Below are positions 30,842-38,829 of a stretch of DNA of 64,000 bases, one piece after another. The DNA is from Streptomyces hygroscopicus subsp. hygroscopicus (GTDB lineage Bacteria > Actinomycetota > Actinomycetes > Streptomycetales > Streptomycetaceae). The notes under the pieces were generated by a model that made no database searches, was not told the DNA's origin, and saw nothing but the letters and a program-made list of their open reading frames with translations. Where the stretch lies: the NCBI RefSeq assembly GCF_030269125.1, contig NZ_BSSM01000002.1, positions 434,001-498,000 of the forward strand, in the 5' to 3' direction. Each line of letters begins with the position of its first letter. Position 1 is the first letter of the stretch. Both the position numbers and the translations under genes were made by a program.

Positions 30842-30954
30842 GGCGAGCGAGGGTTCGGCTGCGGGTGATGACGCCCGTCATGCTCCATCGCCGTGGCGTG
30901 CGGCGAGCGAGGGTTCGGCTGCGGGTGGTGACGCCCGTCACGCTCCGTCGCCGT
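30842..30954. repeat. 53-bp tandem duplication covering the glnE 3' end
   Basis: 30842-30894 and 30902-30954 are identical except at three positions, with an exact period of 60. The second copy contains the last codons and stop of glnE; the first repeats them, including an in-phase Gly-Asp-Gly-Ala-stop, downstream of the real stop. Confidence 0.92.
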
Positions 30955-33949
30955 AGAAGAGTTCTTCCATGACGGCCCGTGCCCTGCGGGTGGTACGGCC
31001 GTACGCGTCCAGCATGTCGCCGGCGTGGCCCTCGCCGTAGCCCAGGTAGCGGCCGACCGCGGCCAGCTCGCGGGGCTGGGTCGGGAAGGTGTCGCCCGCC
31101 CGGCCGCGCACCAGCATCACCGCGTTGCGGACCCGCGTCGCCAGCACCCACGCCTCGTCCAGGGTCGCCGTCTCCTCCGCGCCCAGCAGGCCCGCCTCGT
31201 GCGCGGCGGCCAGGGCCGCGCGGGTGCGGGTCGTGCGCAGGCCGGGGACCTCGTGGGCGTGTCTCAGCTGGAGCAGCTGGACGGTCCACTCCACGTCCGA
31301 GAGGCCGCCGGGACCCAGCTTGGTGTGCAGGCGGGGGTCGGCGCCGCGTGGAAGCCGTTCCGATTCCATGCGGGCCTTCAGCCGGCGGATCTCGCGCACC
31401 GCGTCATCGGTCAGGCCCCGCGCCGGGTAGCGCAGCGGCTCGATCAGCGCCACGAAGCGGCGGCCGAGATCGGCGTCGCCCGCGAACGGCTCCGCCCGCA
31501 GCAGCGCCTGGGACTCCCAGACCAGGGACCAGCGGCGGTAGTACGCCTCGTACGACTTCAGGGTGCGCACCAGCGGGCCCGACTTGCCCTCCGGGCGCAG
31601 GTCCGCGTCGATCAGCAGCGGCGGGTCGGCGCTGGGCAGCTGGAGCAGCCGGCGCATCTCGGCGACGACCTTGTTCGCGGCCGCGGCGGCCTCGTGCTCG
31701 GCCACGCCGTCCTGCGGCTCGTGCACGAACAGCACGTCCGCGTCGGAGCCGTAGCCCAGTTCGTGACCGCCGAAGCGGCCCATGCCGATGATCGCGAACT
31801 TCGTGGGCAGCGTGTCGCCCCAGCCGGCCCGCACGACCGCGCGCAGCGTGCCCGCCAGGGTGGCCGCGGTGAGGTCGGAGACCGCCCCGCCGACGAGGTC
31901 GACCAGAGCGCCCTGGTCGGCCTGCACGGGGGTGTTCTCCGTGCCGTACGAGGCGACGATGTCGGCGGCGGCGGTGCGGAAGAGTTCGCGGCGGCGGACG
32001 CCGCGGGCGGCGGTGACGCCCTGCTCGGCGTTCTCCGCGCGGCTCACCGCGGCCAGGATCTCCTGTTCGAGCGCTGTCCGGGTGCGGGCGGCGAGGCCCG
32101 TGCCCGCTCCCGCGCCGTCGCCGTCGCCGAGCAGGGCGACGGCCTCGGGGGCGCGCATCAGGAGGTCGGGGGCGAGGCGGCCCGCGGACAGGACGCGGGC
32201 CAGGTTCTCCGCGGCGGCGCCCTCGTCGCGCAGCAGGCGCAGGTACCAGGGGGTCTTGCCGAGGGCGTCGGAGACCTTGCGGAAGTTCAGCAGTCCGGCG
32301 TCCGGGTCGGCGGAGTCCGCGAACCAGCCGAGGAGGACGGGCAGGAGCGTGCGCTGGATCGCGGCCTTGCGGGTCACGCCCGAGGCCAGGGCCTCCAGGT
32401 GGCGCAGGGCCGCGGCGGGGTCCGCGTAGCCGAGGGCCACGAGGCGTTCCCGGGCGGCCTCGGGACTGAGGCGGGCCTCGCCGGGGGCGAGCTGGGCGAC
32501 GGCGTCCAGGAGCGGGCGGTAGAACAGCTTCTCGTGCAGCCGCCGCACGACGGTGGAGTGCCGCTTCCACTCCCTGTTCAGCTCGGTGATCGGGTTGGCG
32601 CGCATGCCGAGGGAGCGGCCCAGGCGGCGGAGGTCCTCCTCGGCGGTGGGGACGAGGTGGGTGCGGCGCAGGCGGTAGAGCTGGATGCGGTGTTCCATCG
32701 CGCGCAGGAAGCGGTACGCCTCGTCCAGGCGGGCGGCGTCCTCGCGGCCCACGTAGCCGCCGGCGGCCAGTGCCCTGAGGGCGTCCAGGGTGGTGCCGCT
32801 GCGGAGGGTGGGGTCGGTGCGGCCGTGGACCAGCTGGAGGAGCTGGACGGCGAATTCGACGTCCCGCAGGCCGCCGGGGCCCAGTTTCAGTTCGCGGTCG
32901 ACCTCGGCGGGCGGGATGTTGTCGACGACGCGTCGTCGCATCTTCTGCACGTCCGCCACGAAGTTGTCGCGGTCGGCCGCCTGCCAGACGAGGGGGTGCA
33001 GCGTGTCCAGGTAGTCCTGGCCGAGGGTCTCGTCGCCGGCTACCGGGCGGGCCTTCAGGAGGGCCTGGAACTCCCAGGTCTTCGCCCAGCGCTGGTAGTA
33101 GGCGAGGTGGGAGGAGAGGGTGCGGACGAGGGGGCCGTTGCGGCCCTCGGGGCGGAGGTTGGCGTCGACCGGCCAGATCGAGCCCTCGACGGTGGTCTCG
33201 GAGCAGATCCGCATCAGGGCGGATGCCAGCCGGGTGGCCGATTTCAGGGCCTTGGTCTCGTCGGTGCCGTTCGTCGCTTCCGCCACGAAGATCACGTCCA
33301 CGTCGGAGACGTAGTTCAGTTCGTGGCCGCCGCACTTGCCCATGCCGATGACCGCGAGGCGGCAGGCCGCGGCGTCCTCGGGGGCCGCGGCCTGGGCCAG
33401 GGCCAGGGCGGCGCGGAGGGTGGCGGTGGCGAGGTCGGCGAGTTCGGCGGCGGTCTCGGCGACGTCCGTGGTGCCGCAGACGTCTCGTGCGGCGATGGAG
33501 AGGAGGCAGCGGCGGTAGGCGACGCGGAGGCCGACCGCGTCGGTGGCGCCCGAGAGGCCGCGTTCGAATTCCGTGAGGCCGGGGTGGAGGTCGTGGGGTT
33601 CGTAGGTGACCAGGGCCTGCCAGTCGGTGGGGTGGCGGGCGAGGTGGTCGGCGAGGGCGGCGGAGGCGCCGAGGACGCCCAGGAGGCGGTCGCGCAGGGG
33701 TTTGGCCGCGATGAGGGTGTCGAGGAGTTCGCGGTGGGCGGGCTGGGCGGGCTGGGCTTCCAGGAGGCGGACGAGGCCGTGCAGGGCGAGGTCGGGGTCG
33801 GCGGTGGCGCCCAGCGCTTCGAGGAGGAAGGGGTCGTCGCGGACGGGGGCGAGTTCGGGGGTGTCCAGGAGGCGCTCGGCGGCGGCGGCGTCGGTGAAGC
33901 CGTGTCGGAGAAGGCGCGTGAAAGTGCTGCTTCTGCGGCCCGGCGTCAT
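30938..33949 (-). CDS. glnE: Bifunctional glutamine-synthetase adenylyltransferase/deadenylase
   Basis: A 1003-residue enzyme, the usual GlnE length, that adds or removes AMP on GSI (GlnA). Two nucleotidyltransferase domains are visible: GMGKCGGHELNYVSDVDVIF near 200 and GMGRFGGHELGYGSDADVLF near 720, each with the GG-x11-DxD metal motif. Each is followed by the conserved R-x-W-x-FQALLKARPVAG / WESQALLRAEPFAGD helix and LGPGGLRDVEF / LGPGGLSDVEW. The ATG at 33949 has GGGGAG eight bases upstream. The frame stays open upstream through repeat DNA but that part is not coding-like. The 3' end is duplicated downstream. Confidence 0.96.
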   Translation of the reverse strand: MTPGRRSSTFTRLLRHGFTDAAAAERLLDTPELAPVRDDPFLLEALGATADPDLALHGLVRLLEAQPAQPAHRELLDTLIAAKPLRDRLLGVLGASAALADHLARHPTDWQALVTYEPHDLHPGLTEFERGLSGATDAVGLRVAYRRCLLSIAARDVCGTTDVAETAAELADLATATLRAALALAQAAAPEDAAACRLAVIGMGKCGGHELNYVSDVDVIFVAEATNGTDETKALKSATRLASALMRICSETTVEGSIWPVDANLRPEGRNGPLVRTLSSHLAYYQRWAKTWEFQALLKARPVAGDETLGQDYLDTLHPLVWQAADRDNFVADVQKMRRRVVDNIPPAEVDRELKLGPGGLRDVEFAVQLLQLVHGRTDPTLRSGTTLDALRALAAGGYVGREDAARLDEAYRFLRAMEHRIQLYRLRRTHLVPTAEEDLRRLGRSLGMRANPITELNREWKRHSTVVRRLHEKLFYRPLLDAVAQLAPGEARLSPEAARERLVALGYADPAAALRHLEALASGVTRKAAIQRTLLPVLLGWFADSADPDAGLLNFRKVSDALGKTPWYLRLLRDEGAAAENLARVLSAGRLAPDLLMRAPEAVALLGDGDGAGAGTGLAARTRTALEQEILAAVSRAENAEQGVTAARGVRRRELFRTAAADIVASYGTENTPVQADQGALVDLVGGAVSDLTAATLAGTLRAVVRAGWGDTLPTKFAIIGMGRFGGHELGYGSDADVLFVHEPQDGVAEHEAAAAANKVVAEMRRLLQLPSADPPLLIDADLRPEGKSGPLVRTLKSYEAYYRRWSLVWESQALLRAEPFAGDADLGRRFVALIEPLRYPARGLTDDAVREIRRLKARMESERLPRGADPRLHTKLGPGGLSDVEWTVQLLQLRHAHEVPGLRTTRTRAALAAAHEAGLLGAEETATLDEAWVLATRVRNAVMLVRGRAGDTFPTQPRELAAVGRYLGYGEGHAGDMLDAYGRTTRRARAVMEELFYGDGA

Positions 33950-34083
33950 GTTCTGGGCTCCCCTCGGGGTCACTCTGGTCCTGGAGGGAGCGTAGTCGCC
34001 TGCGGCGGGCCGCGCCGGGTCGGGTGCCTGCGGTGACGCCTCCGCGGGGGCCTGCGGCGGCCTCGCGGCGGAGGCACGCGGGG

Positions 34084-34326
34084 GCCTCGCGGCAGCCCCC
34101 ACCGTGCCGGCAGCCTGCGGCGACCTCGCACCGGAGCCCTCGCGGCGGGGGCCTGCGGGGACCTCACGCCCAGAGCCTGCGCGCGAGGGGGCCTGCGGGG
34201 TTCCGCGCCCAGGAACCTGCGGGAGCCTCGCGGCAGCCCCCACCGTGCCGGCAGCCTGCGGCGGCCTCGCACCGGAGCCCTCGCGGCGGGGACCTGCGGG
34301 GACCTCACATCCAGAGCCTGCGCGCG
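34084..34326. repeat. About 102-bp direct repeat, period 141
   Basis: 34084-34185 and 34225-34326 are nearly identical, with about five substitutions. The copies are separated by 39 bases of related but more divergent sequence. The repeat lies upstream of glnE. Confidence 0.88.
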
Positions 34327-34593
34327 CCTCGCCCCAGGGGCCTGCGGCCACCTCGCGCGGGGACCCTGCGGGGCCTCGCGCCGGGAGTCTGTGGGGGCCT
34401 CGCCCCGAGTGCCTGCGGCGGCCCGTCGGGCGCCGTCGTGGCTCGGGTGCGCCACGGGAGAGGTGGTGAGTCGCTGCCGCGGCGGGTGGTACCCGTCCTC
34501 GGTCCGGCGGACTGTTCGTTTGGAGGTGGAACGAGTTGACGCCGGCCGCTGCGGGCGGATACCACCCGCCGCGTCCCCTCCCCGCCGTCGGCG

Positions 34594-34734
34594 GCCGCGG
34601 GTAGCTGCGAAGGGTTCGGATCGGACCCTGCGGCGGCCCCGCTCCAGGCGGATGGGGGGTAGTGCCGCGGGTAGCTGCGGAGGGCTCGGGTCGGACGCCT
34701 GCGGCGGTCCCGCTCCGGGCGGATGGGGGGCGGT
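34594..34734. repeat. 70-bp tandem repeat
   Basis: 34594-34663 and 34664-34734 are adjacent copies starting GCCGCGGGTAGCTGCG and ending GCGGATGGGGGG, with about eight differences. A shorter related piece (GCGGCGGGTGGTA) occurs near 34478 and 34739. Confidence 0.85.
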
Positions 34735-34820
34735 GCCGCGGCGGGTGGTAGCGGTGCTCGGGCCGGCGGACCATTGGTGTGGCGGCTGCGGGTCGCAGGG
34801 GCGGATACCGGCCATTCAGT

Positions 34821-34842
34821 GAATTCACCCCGGCTTCACGCG
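34821..34842 (+). promoter_or_regulatory. Probable PHO box (PhoP site) upstream of a secreted phosphoesterase
   Basis: Two adjacent 11-base units, GAATTCACCCC (34821-34831) and GGCTTCACGCG (34832-34842), each with TTCAC at the same place. This fits the Streptomyces PHO box of 11-nt direct-repeat units with a conserved GTTCA core. It lies 74 bases before the start of a secreted phosphatase-type gene, at a suitable -35 distance to CAGGCT (34852-34857). Confidence 0.6.
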
Positions 34843-34915
34843 CGTGGGGGGCAGGCTTGGGTTGGCGTGTGCATGCTCATCGCCAGTTCTGTTGCCCCTC
34901 GACTCGGAGGTCGAT

Positions 34916-35788
34916 GTGTCGCGTCGTTCCCTGTACCGCCGTGCCCTTGCCGTCCTGGCTGCCGCCGCCGCTTTCGGCGGGATCGGGATCGGCGGGTCTC
35001 CCGCGCAGGCCGCGGGCGGCGTGCCCACGCCGGATCACGTGGTCGTCGTGGTGTTCGAGAACCATGCCTACAGCCAGATCATCGGGTCCTCCAGTGCGCC
35101 GTACATCAACTCGCTGAAGTCGGGCGGGGCGTCTCTGTCGCAGTCGTACGCCATCACGCACCCGAGCCAGCCGAACTACTTCGCGCTGTTCTCCGGGTCG
35201 ACACAGGGCATCACGGACGACAGCTGCTACACACCGGGGTTCTCGTCCGCGCCGAACCTGGCGTCCGAGGTGATCGCGGCCGGGCGCAGCTGGGCCAGCT
35301 ACAACGAGTCGTTGCCGAGCCAGGGGTCGACGACGTGCAGCAGCGGCAAGTACGCGCGGAAGCACAACCCGTGGTTCGGGTTCAGCAATGTGCCGACGTC
35401 GAGCGCCAAGACCTTCGCACAGTTCCCGACGGACTACTCGACGCTGCCCCAGATGTCGTTCGTGATCCCGAACCTGTGCAGCGACATGCACGACTGCTCG
35501 GTGGCCACCGGTGACACCTGGCTGAAGAACAACCTGGGCGCGTACGCGAGTTGGGCCAAGACGCACAACAGCCTGCTCGTGGTCACCTTCGACGAGGACA
35601 ACTCGCTGAACGGAAACCGGATTCCGACGGTGCTGTACGGGCAGCCGGTGGTGGCCGGGTCCTCCAGTTCGACCACGTACAACCACTACGACATGCTGCG
35701 CACCCTGGAGGACAGCCAGGGGCTCGGTACGCACGCGGGCAACGCCGCCTCGGGTCAGGACATCAGCGGGATCTGGGCCACCTCCTGA
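34916..35788 (+). CDS. Secreted phosphoesterase (acid phosphatase/phospholipase C-like)
   Basis: A 290-residue exported protein. The N-terminus SRRSLYRRALAV is twin-arginine-like, with the hydrophobic core ending at AQA (near 33). The mature domain is a PF04185-type phosphoesterase: HVVVVVFENHAYSQI near 44 (catalytic E-N-H segment), THPSQPNYFALFSG near 82 and VVTFDEDN near 224 with the metal Asp residues, and a late YNHYDMLRTLED. It probably frees phosphate from organic phosphates outside the cell. GTG 34916 has CGGAGG five bases upstream and puts the RR motif at the N-terminus. A likely PHO box lies upstream. Confidence 0.88.
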   Translation: MSRRSLYRRALAVLAAAAAFGGIGIGGSPAQAAGGVPTPDHVVVVVFENHAYSQIIGSSSAPYINSLKSGGASLSQSYAITHPSQPNYFALFSGSTQGITDDSCYTPGFSSAPNLASEVIAAGRSWASYNESLPSQGSTTCSSGKYARKHNPWFGFSNVPTSSAKTFAQFPTDYSTLPQMSFVIPNLCSDMHDCSVATGDTWLKNNLGAYASWAKTHNSLLVVTFDEDNSLNGNRIPTVLYGQPVVAGSSSSTTYNHYDMLRTLEDSQGLGTHAGNAASGQDISGIWATS

Positions 35789-35803
35789 CGCCGCCGGCCC
35801 GGC

Positions 35804-36445
35804 TCAGCCCCGCTGGGCCGGGAACTCGCCGACTCCGCGCAGGAGTTGGAAGAGTTCGGTCGACGAGGCGGCCACGCCGCTTCCGCCGGCCTCGGTGACC
35901 TCCGCGCGCAGGGCGACGGCGCGGGCGGTCGCGTAGACGAAGACGGGGGTCGTCTGGCCCCCCGCGCGCAGGGCTCGGATCAGGTCGAGGCCGGCGGTGC
36001 TGTTGTTGCGGAAGCGCTCCTTGCGGCTCATGTCGGAGAGGATCGCGTCGAAGGGGCGCTGAGCGCCGGCGAGGGCCTGGAGGCCCTCGTCGGTCGACTT
36101 CGCCAGGCTGACCTCGACGCCCAGGGCCCGGAGTTGGGCCACCTCGGTGAGGTTGTTCTTCGGGCGGTCGTCCACCCAGAGAATCCTGTCCAGGGTGCGG
36201 GAGTCGGCGGTCTGCGGTGCCACGGCGCTGACGGTGGCCAGTCGCCCCTGGATCTCGGCCGTGGCCCGGATCAGGCTCTCGGAGTACTCCTGGACCGTCA
36301 CCTCGGCCTCGCCGACCTTGATCGTGAAGCCCCGGGAGCGGACTATCTCCTTGATCAGGGGGAAAAGGCGCCACAAGGCGACACCCGCCATGAGCGGCCA
36401 GGCCAAGCCCGTCAGGGCCCTGATCAGTTCCGTCGCGTCCTTCAC
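35804..36445 (-). CDS. Membrane-anchored protein with an atypical receiver domain
   Basis: A 213-residue protein. Residues about 9-34 form one membrane span near the N-terminus. Residues 38-85 are a short beta/helical linker. Residues 87-210 resemble a response-regulator receiver: ILWVDDRP with Asp 92/93, AILSDMS with Asp 138, and TPVFVYATAR. The usual Lys before the last helix is not present in the expected place (GVAASSTELFQLL instead). There is no output domain and no kinase neighbour. The GTG start has GGGAG four bases upstream. It could be a phosphorylation sink, a scaffold or a membrane effector; the role is unknown. Confidence 0.75.
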   Translation of the reverse strand: MKDATELIRALTGLAWPLMAGVALWRLFPLIKEIVRSRGFTIKVGEAEVTVQEYSESLIRATAEIQGRLATVSAVAPQTADSRTLDRILWVDDRPKNNLTEVAQLRALGVEVSLAKSTDEGLQALAGAQRPFDAILSDMSRKERFRNNSTAGLDLIRALRAGGQTTPVFVYATARAVALRAEVTEAGGSGVAASSTELFQLLRGVGEFPAQRG

Positions 36446-37701
36446 GGCACTCCCCCGAGGTCGATGGGCTGCCGTGATTCTTCCAGGACTCGGCGGGGCG
36501 GGCCGACGGTTTTCGACGGCCACGAAGGAGCGGCGGCGGGCCACCGTGCCCAAGGCAGGCCGAGTGTGGCACGGGTGCGCTGCGGACCGGGTGGAGGGCG
36601 CGCCGCTCGCCTCGGCCCCGGGCTCGCCGACGGGCCCGTTCAGGCGACCGGTGAGGTGGACCGGTGGGCGGCCGGGCGGCGGTGACCCTCCGGGCCGTAC
36701 CGCTCCCGCGCCCGCCCGGTGGAGGTTGAGCGGCGGGCACCGCGCGCTGGTCTCCCGCACTTCTCGTGCGACGCGCTGACCGCGATCGCCTCCCTCCCGC
36801 GCACCGATCCGGAAGGGCCCGCGCTCCTGCCCGGTGGATGCCTCCGTGACACCGGGGCCCGGCCACCTCCGCCGGAGGTATCGGACGGCGACCGCGGACC
36901 CGGTCGGCAGGCGGCAGGCGGCCATCTGCCCAGCCCCGCCCCGCGAGACCGGTGTCCGTTCACGACCCAGTGAGCCTTCCCCCGGCCACGCCCGGCAGGA
37001 CGTCGGCGGCCACCTCGGCGACCGCAACGTGCCCCCGGCCACGCCCGGCAGGAAGTCCGCGACGACCCCGGCGGAACCGGCCCGGCCACCTCCGCCGGAG
37101 GCATCGGACGGCGACCGCGGACCCGGTCGGCAGGCGGCAGGCGGCAGGCGGCAGGCGGCCGTCTGCCCAGGCCCGCCCCGCGAGACCGGTGTCCGTTCAC
37201 GACCCAGTGAGCCTTCCCCCGGCCACGCCCGGCAGGACGTCGGCGGCCACCTCGGCGACCACAACGTGCCCCCGGCCATGCCCGGCAGGAAGTCCGCGAC
37301 GACCCCGGCGGAACCGGCCCGGCCACCTCCGCCGGAGGCGTCGGGTGCGGGGCGCGGCCGGCCGCTCGGCGGTGGCGGGCGACCGTTCGTCGCACGCCCC
37401 CGTCCGTCCGTCGCGCGACGCGCGCCGCTGATCGACAAGTCCCTTACCGGGACTCCCCGTAGGGGCACGGATGCCGCACAGTAACCGGCCAGAGCGAGAC
37501 ACCACGGAACGCCCTGCCGCCAAGCCGCGCTCCCGGACCGGGAGCGGCAGCCGGACGTACCCGTGCCCTCCGCCCGCGCGCGGTCTCCCGGCCCCGAGCC
37601 GTCCCGCCGCCCGCACCGCACCCCGCACCTTCTGCCGTCATCCGCGCCCCGGACGGTGCACCACCCGTGCCGAGCAGGCACCCCGATCCAAGGACCGCGC
37701 C
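36446..37701. other. Gene-poor 1.25-kb spacer with large tandem duplication
   Basis: Open frames cross this region on both strands, but none has a ribosome site or domain, and the longest simply run through the repeats at 36858-37344. The right part (about 37440-37700) leads to the short ORF at 37702 and must contain the promoter of the adenylate kinase operon; a CTCCCCGTAGGGGC hairpin at about 37454-37467 is a possible leader structure. Confidence 0.6.
36858..37344. repeat. 223/237-bp tandem duplication with an internal 7-bp variable repeat
   Basis: Copies begin at 36858, 37081 and (partial, about 27 bases) 37318, each with CCCGGCCACCTCCGCCGGAGG. Distances are 223 and 237. The 14-base difference is explained by GGCAGGC units: two in the first copy (36906-36919), four in the second (37129-37156). 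The rest of the two copies differs at few positions. Confidence 0.92.
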
Positions 37702-37794
37702 ATGACCCAGCCCCGGACGCCCGCCTTCGTAGAGCCGTCCGCCCTCGCGGAGCGGACACCGGCCTCCGGCACCGCTGCCCCGGCCGAAGACTGA
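37702..37794 (+). CDS. 30-residue ORF ahead of adenylate kinase
   Basis: ATG at 37702 with AAGGA seven bases upstream, ending TGA at 37792. The peptide reads MTQPRTPAFVEPSALAER then a Thr/Ala/Pro/Glu-rich tail ending AED. The next start codon lies 19 bases after its stop and has its own AGGAA site. It may be a translated leader that couples to the kinase gene or a small conserved peptide; no peptide-modification enzyme is nearby. The good ribosome site is the main support. Confidence 0.5.
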   Translation: MTQPRTPAFVEPSALAERTPASGTAAPAED

Positions 37795-37813
37795 CCACCG
37801 AACAGGAACTGAG

Positions 37814-38467
37814 ATGCGCATCGTTCTGATCGGCCCTCCCGGGGCCGGCAAGGGCACCCAGGCCCGTGTCCTGGCCGGCCTCCTCGCCGTCCCGGCGATC
37901 TCCAGCGGGGACCTGTTCCGCGCGGAGACCAGCCGGGGCTCCGCGCTCGGCGAGCTGGTCCGCCGGCACACGGACGCCGGTAAGCTGGTGCCCGACGAGC
38001 TGACCGCGACCCTCGTCACGCGCCGCCTGCGCGAACCCGACGCGGCGGACGGCTTCCTGCTCGACGGCTATCCCCGGACCGTGGGGCAGTCCGAACCCCT
38101 GGAGCGGGCCCTTGACGAGGACGGGACCGTGCTCGACGCGGTGATCGCCCTCGACCTGCCGGACGACGAGATCGTACGGCGGCTGACGGGCCGGCGCGTG
38201 TGCCCGGCGTGCGGCACGACCGTGCACACCGTGTTCTCCCCGCCCCGCGTCCCGGACCGCTGCGACGGGTGCGCCGGCCCCCTCGTCAGGCGCGCCGACG
38301 ACACCGAGGAGACCGTGCTGCGGCGCCTCGCGGTGTACGCGGAGCAGACCGTCCCGCTGCTGCGGTGGTACACGGACCGGGAACTGCTGCGCCCCGTGGA
38401 CGCGACGGGAACGGTCCCGGAGGTCTGCGACCGGATGCGCTCGGCCCTGTCCTTGGGGGCGCGGTGA
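37814..38467 (+). CDS. adk: Adenylate kinase
   Basis: A 217-residue long-form adenylate kinase, AMP + ATP to 2 ADP. P-loop GPPGAGKGTQ at 7-16, AMP-binding SSGDLFRAE near 30-38, FLLDGYPRT near 81-89, and a zinc LID with Cys 130, 133, 150 and 153. All key residues look intact. The usual housekeeping adk of Streptomyces lies in the ribosomal-protein/secY region, so this is probably a second copy. Its stop overlaps the next start (GTGA), in an operon with DUF485 and acetate-symporter genes. There it could recycle the AMP formed by acetyl-CoA synthetase. Confidence 0.9.
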   Translation: MRIVLIGPPGAGKGTQARVLAGLLAVPAISSGDLFRAETSRGSALGELVRRHTDAGKLVPDELTATLVTRRLREPDAADGFLLDGYPRTVGQSEPLERALDEDGTVLDAVIALDLPDDEIVRRLTGRRVCPACGTTVHTVFSPPRVPDRCDGCAGPLVRRADDTEETVLRRLAVYAEQTVPLLRWYTDRELLRPVDATGTVPEVCDRMRSALSLGAR

Positions 38468-38829
38468 ACCCCTATCCCCGACCCCCCGTGCACCGCGAGC
38501 CGTACGGCACCCCGGCGACGGCGGCCCCGCCGCCCGTCGATCCGCGGGAACTGCGCCGCCTGCGCCTCTCCTTCGCCACCCCGGCCGCCGTCGGCGTCGT
38601 GGGCGGCTATCTGCTCCTCGTCCTGCTGTCCGGCTTCACACCCGGGCTGATGGCCACCGCGTTGTGGGGACGTCTCACCTTCGGACTGGCGCTCGGCCTG
38701 GCCCTGTTCGGTGCCCTGTTCCTGACCGCGTGGCGCTACCACCGGCACATGCGCACCCGCTTCGACCCGCTCGCCGACGCACTGCGCGCGCACCGCGACC
38801 GGACGGGCGCCGAAAGGAGCAAGCGATGA
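38464..38829 (+). CDS. DUF485 membrane protein
   Basis: A 121-residue protein with two membrane helices (about 42-62 and 74-94) joined by a short loop and a basic C-terminus. The RLRLSFATP segment before the first helix and YHRHMRTRFDPLAD after the second are typical of DUF485 (YjcH-like) proteins, which are encoded next to ActP-type acetate symporters. It overlaps both neighbours (GTGA and ATGA junctions), so all three are translationally coupled. Likely a small partner of the symporter. Confidence 0.88.
   Translation: MNPYPRPPVHREPYGTPATAAPPPVDPRELRRLRLSFATPAAVGVVGGYLLLVLLSGFTPGLMATALWGRLTFGLALGLALFGALFLTAWRYHRHMRTRFDPLADALRAHRDRTGAERSKR

Larger units (their letters stand above)
33950..34820. 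other. Repeat-rich GC spacer, no gene seen
   Basis: About 870 bases between the glnE start and the phosphoesterase promoter. It is made largely of degenerate CCTGCGG/CTCGCGG-type words and contains two larger duplications (34084-34326 and 34594-34734). Open frames run through it on both strands only because the repeats lack stops; they have no ribosome sites or recognisable domains. The glnE promoter must lie in it but could not be placed. Confidence 0.7.

Noticed and set aside
33950..34828. 293-codon N-terminal extension of glnE
   Set aside because: It consists of repeat DNA, while ATG 33949 has a good ribosome site and gives the normal GlnE length.
36858..37344. CRISPR array
   Set aside because: The repeats are more than 200 bases long, adjacent and without unique spacers of constant length; no cas gene is near.
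37454..37467. Riboswitch leader of the adk operon
   Set aside because: Only one short hairpin is visible; no known riboswitch core was recognised.
36446..38227. Large N-terminal extension of the receiver-domain protein
   Set aside because: The frame passes through tandem repeats and lies antisense to adk; GTG 36445 has a GGGAG and places the membrane helix at the N-terminus.
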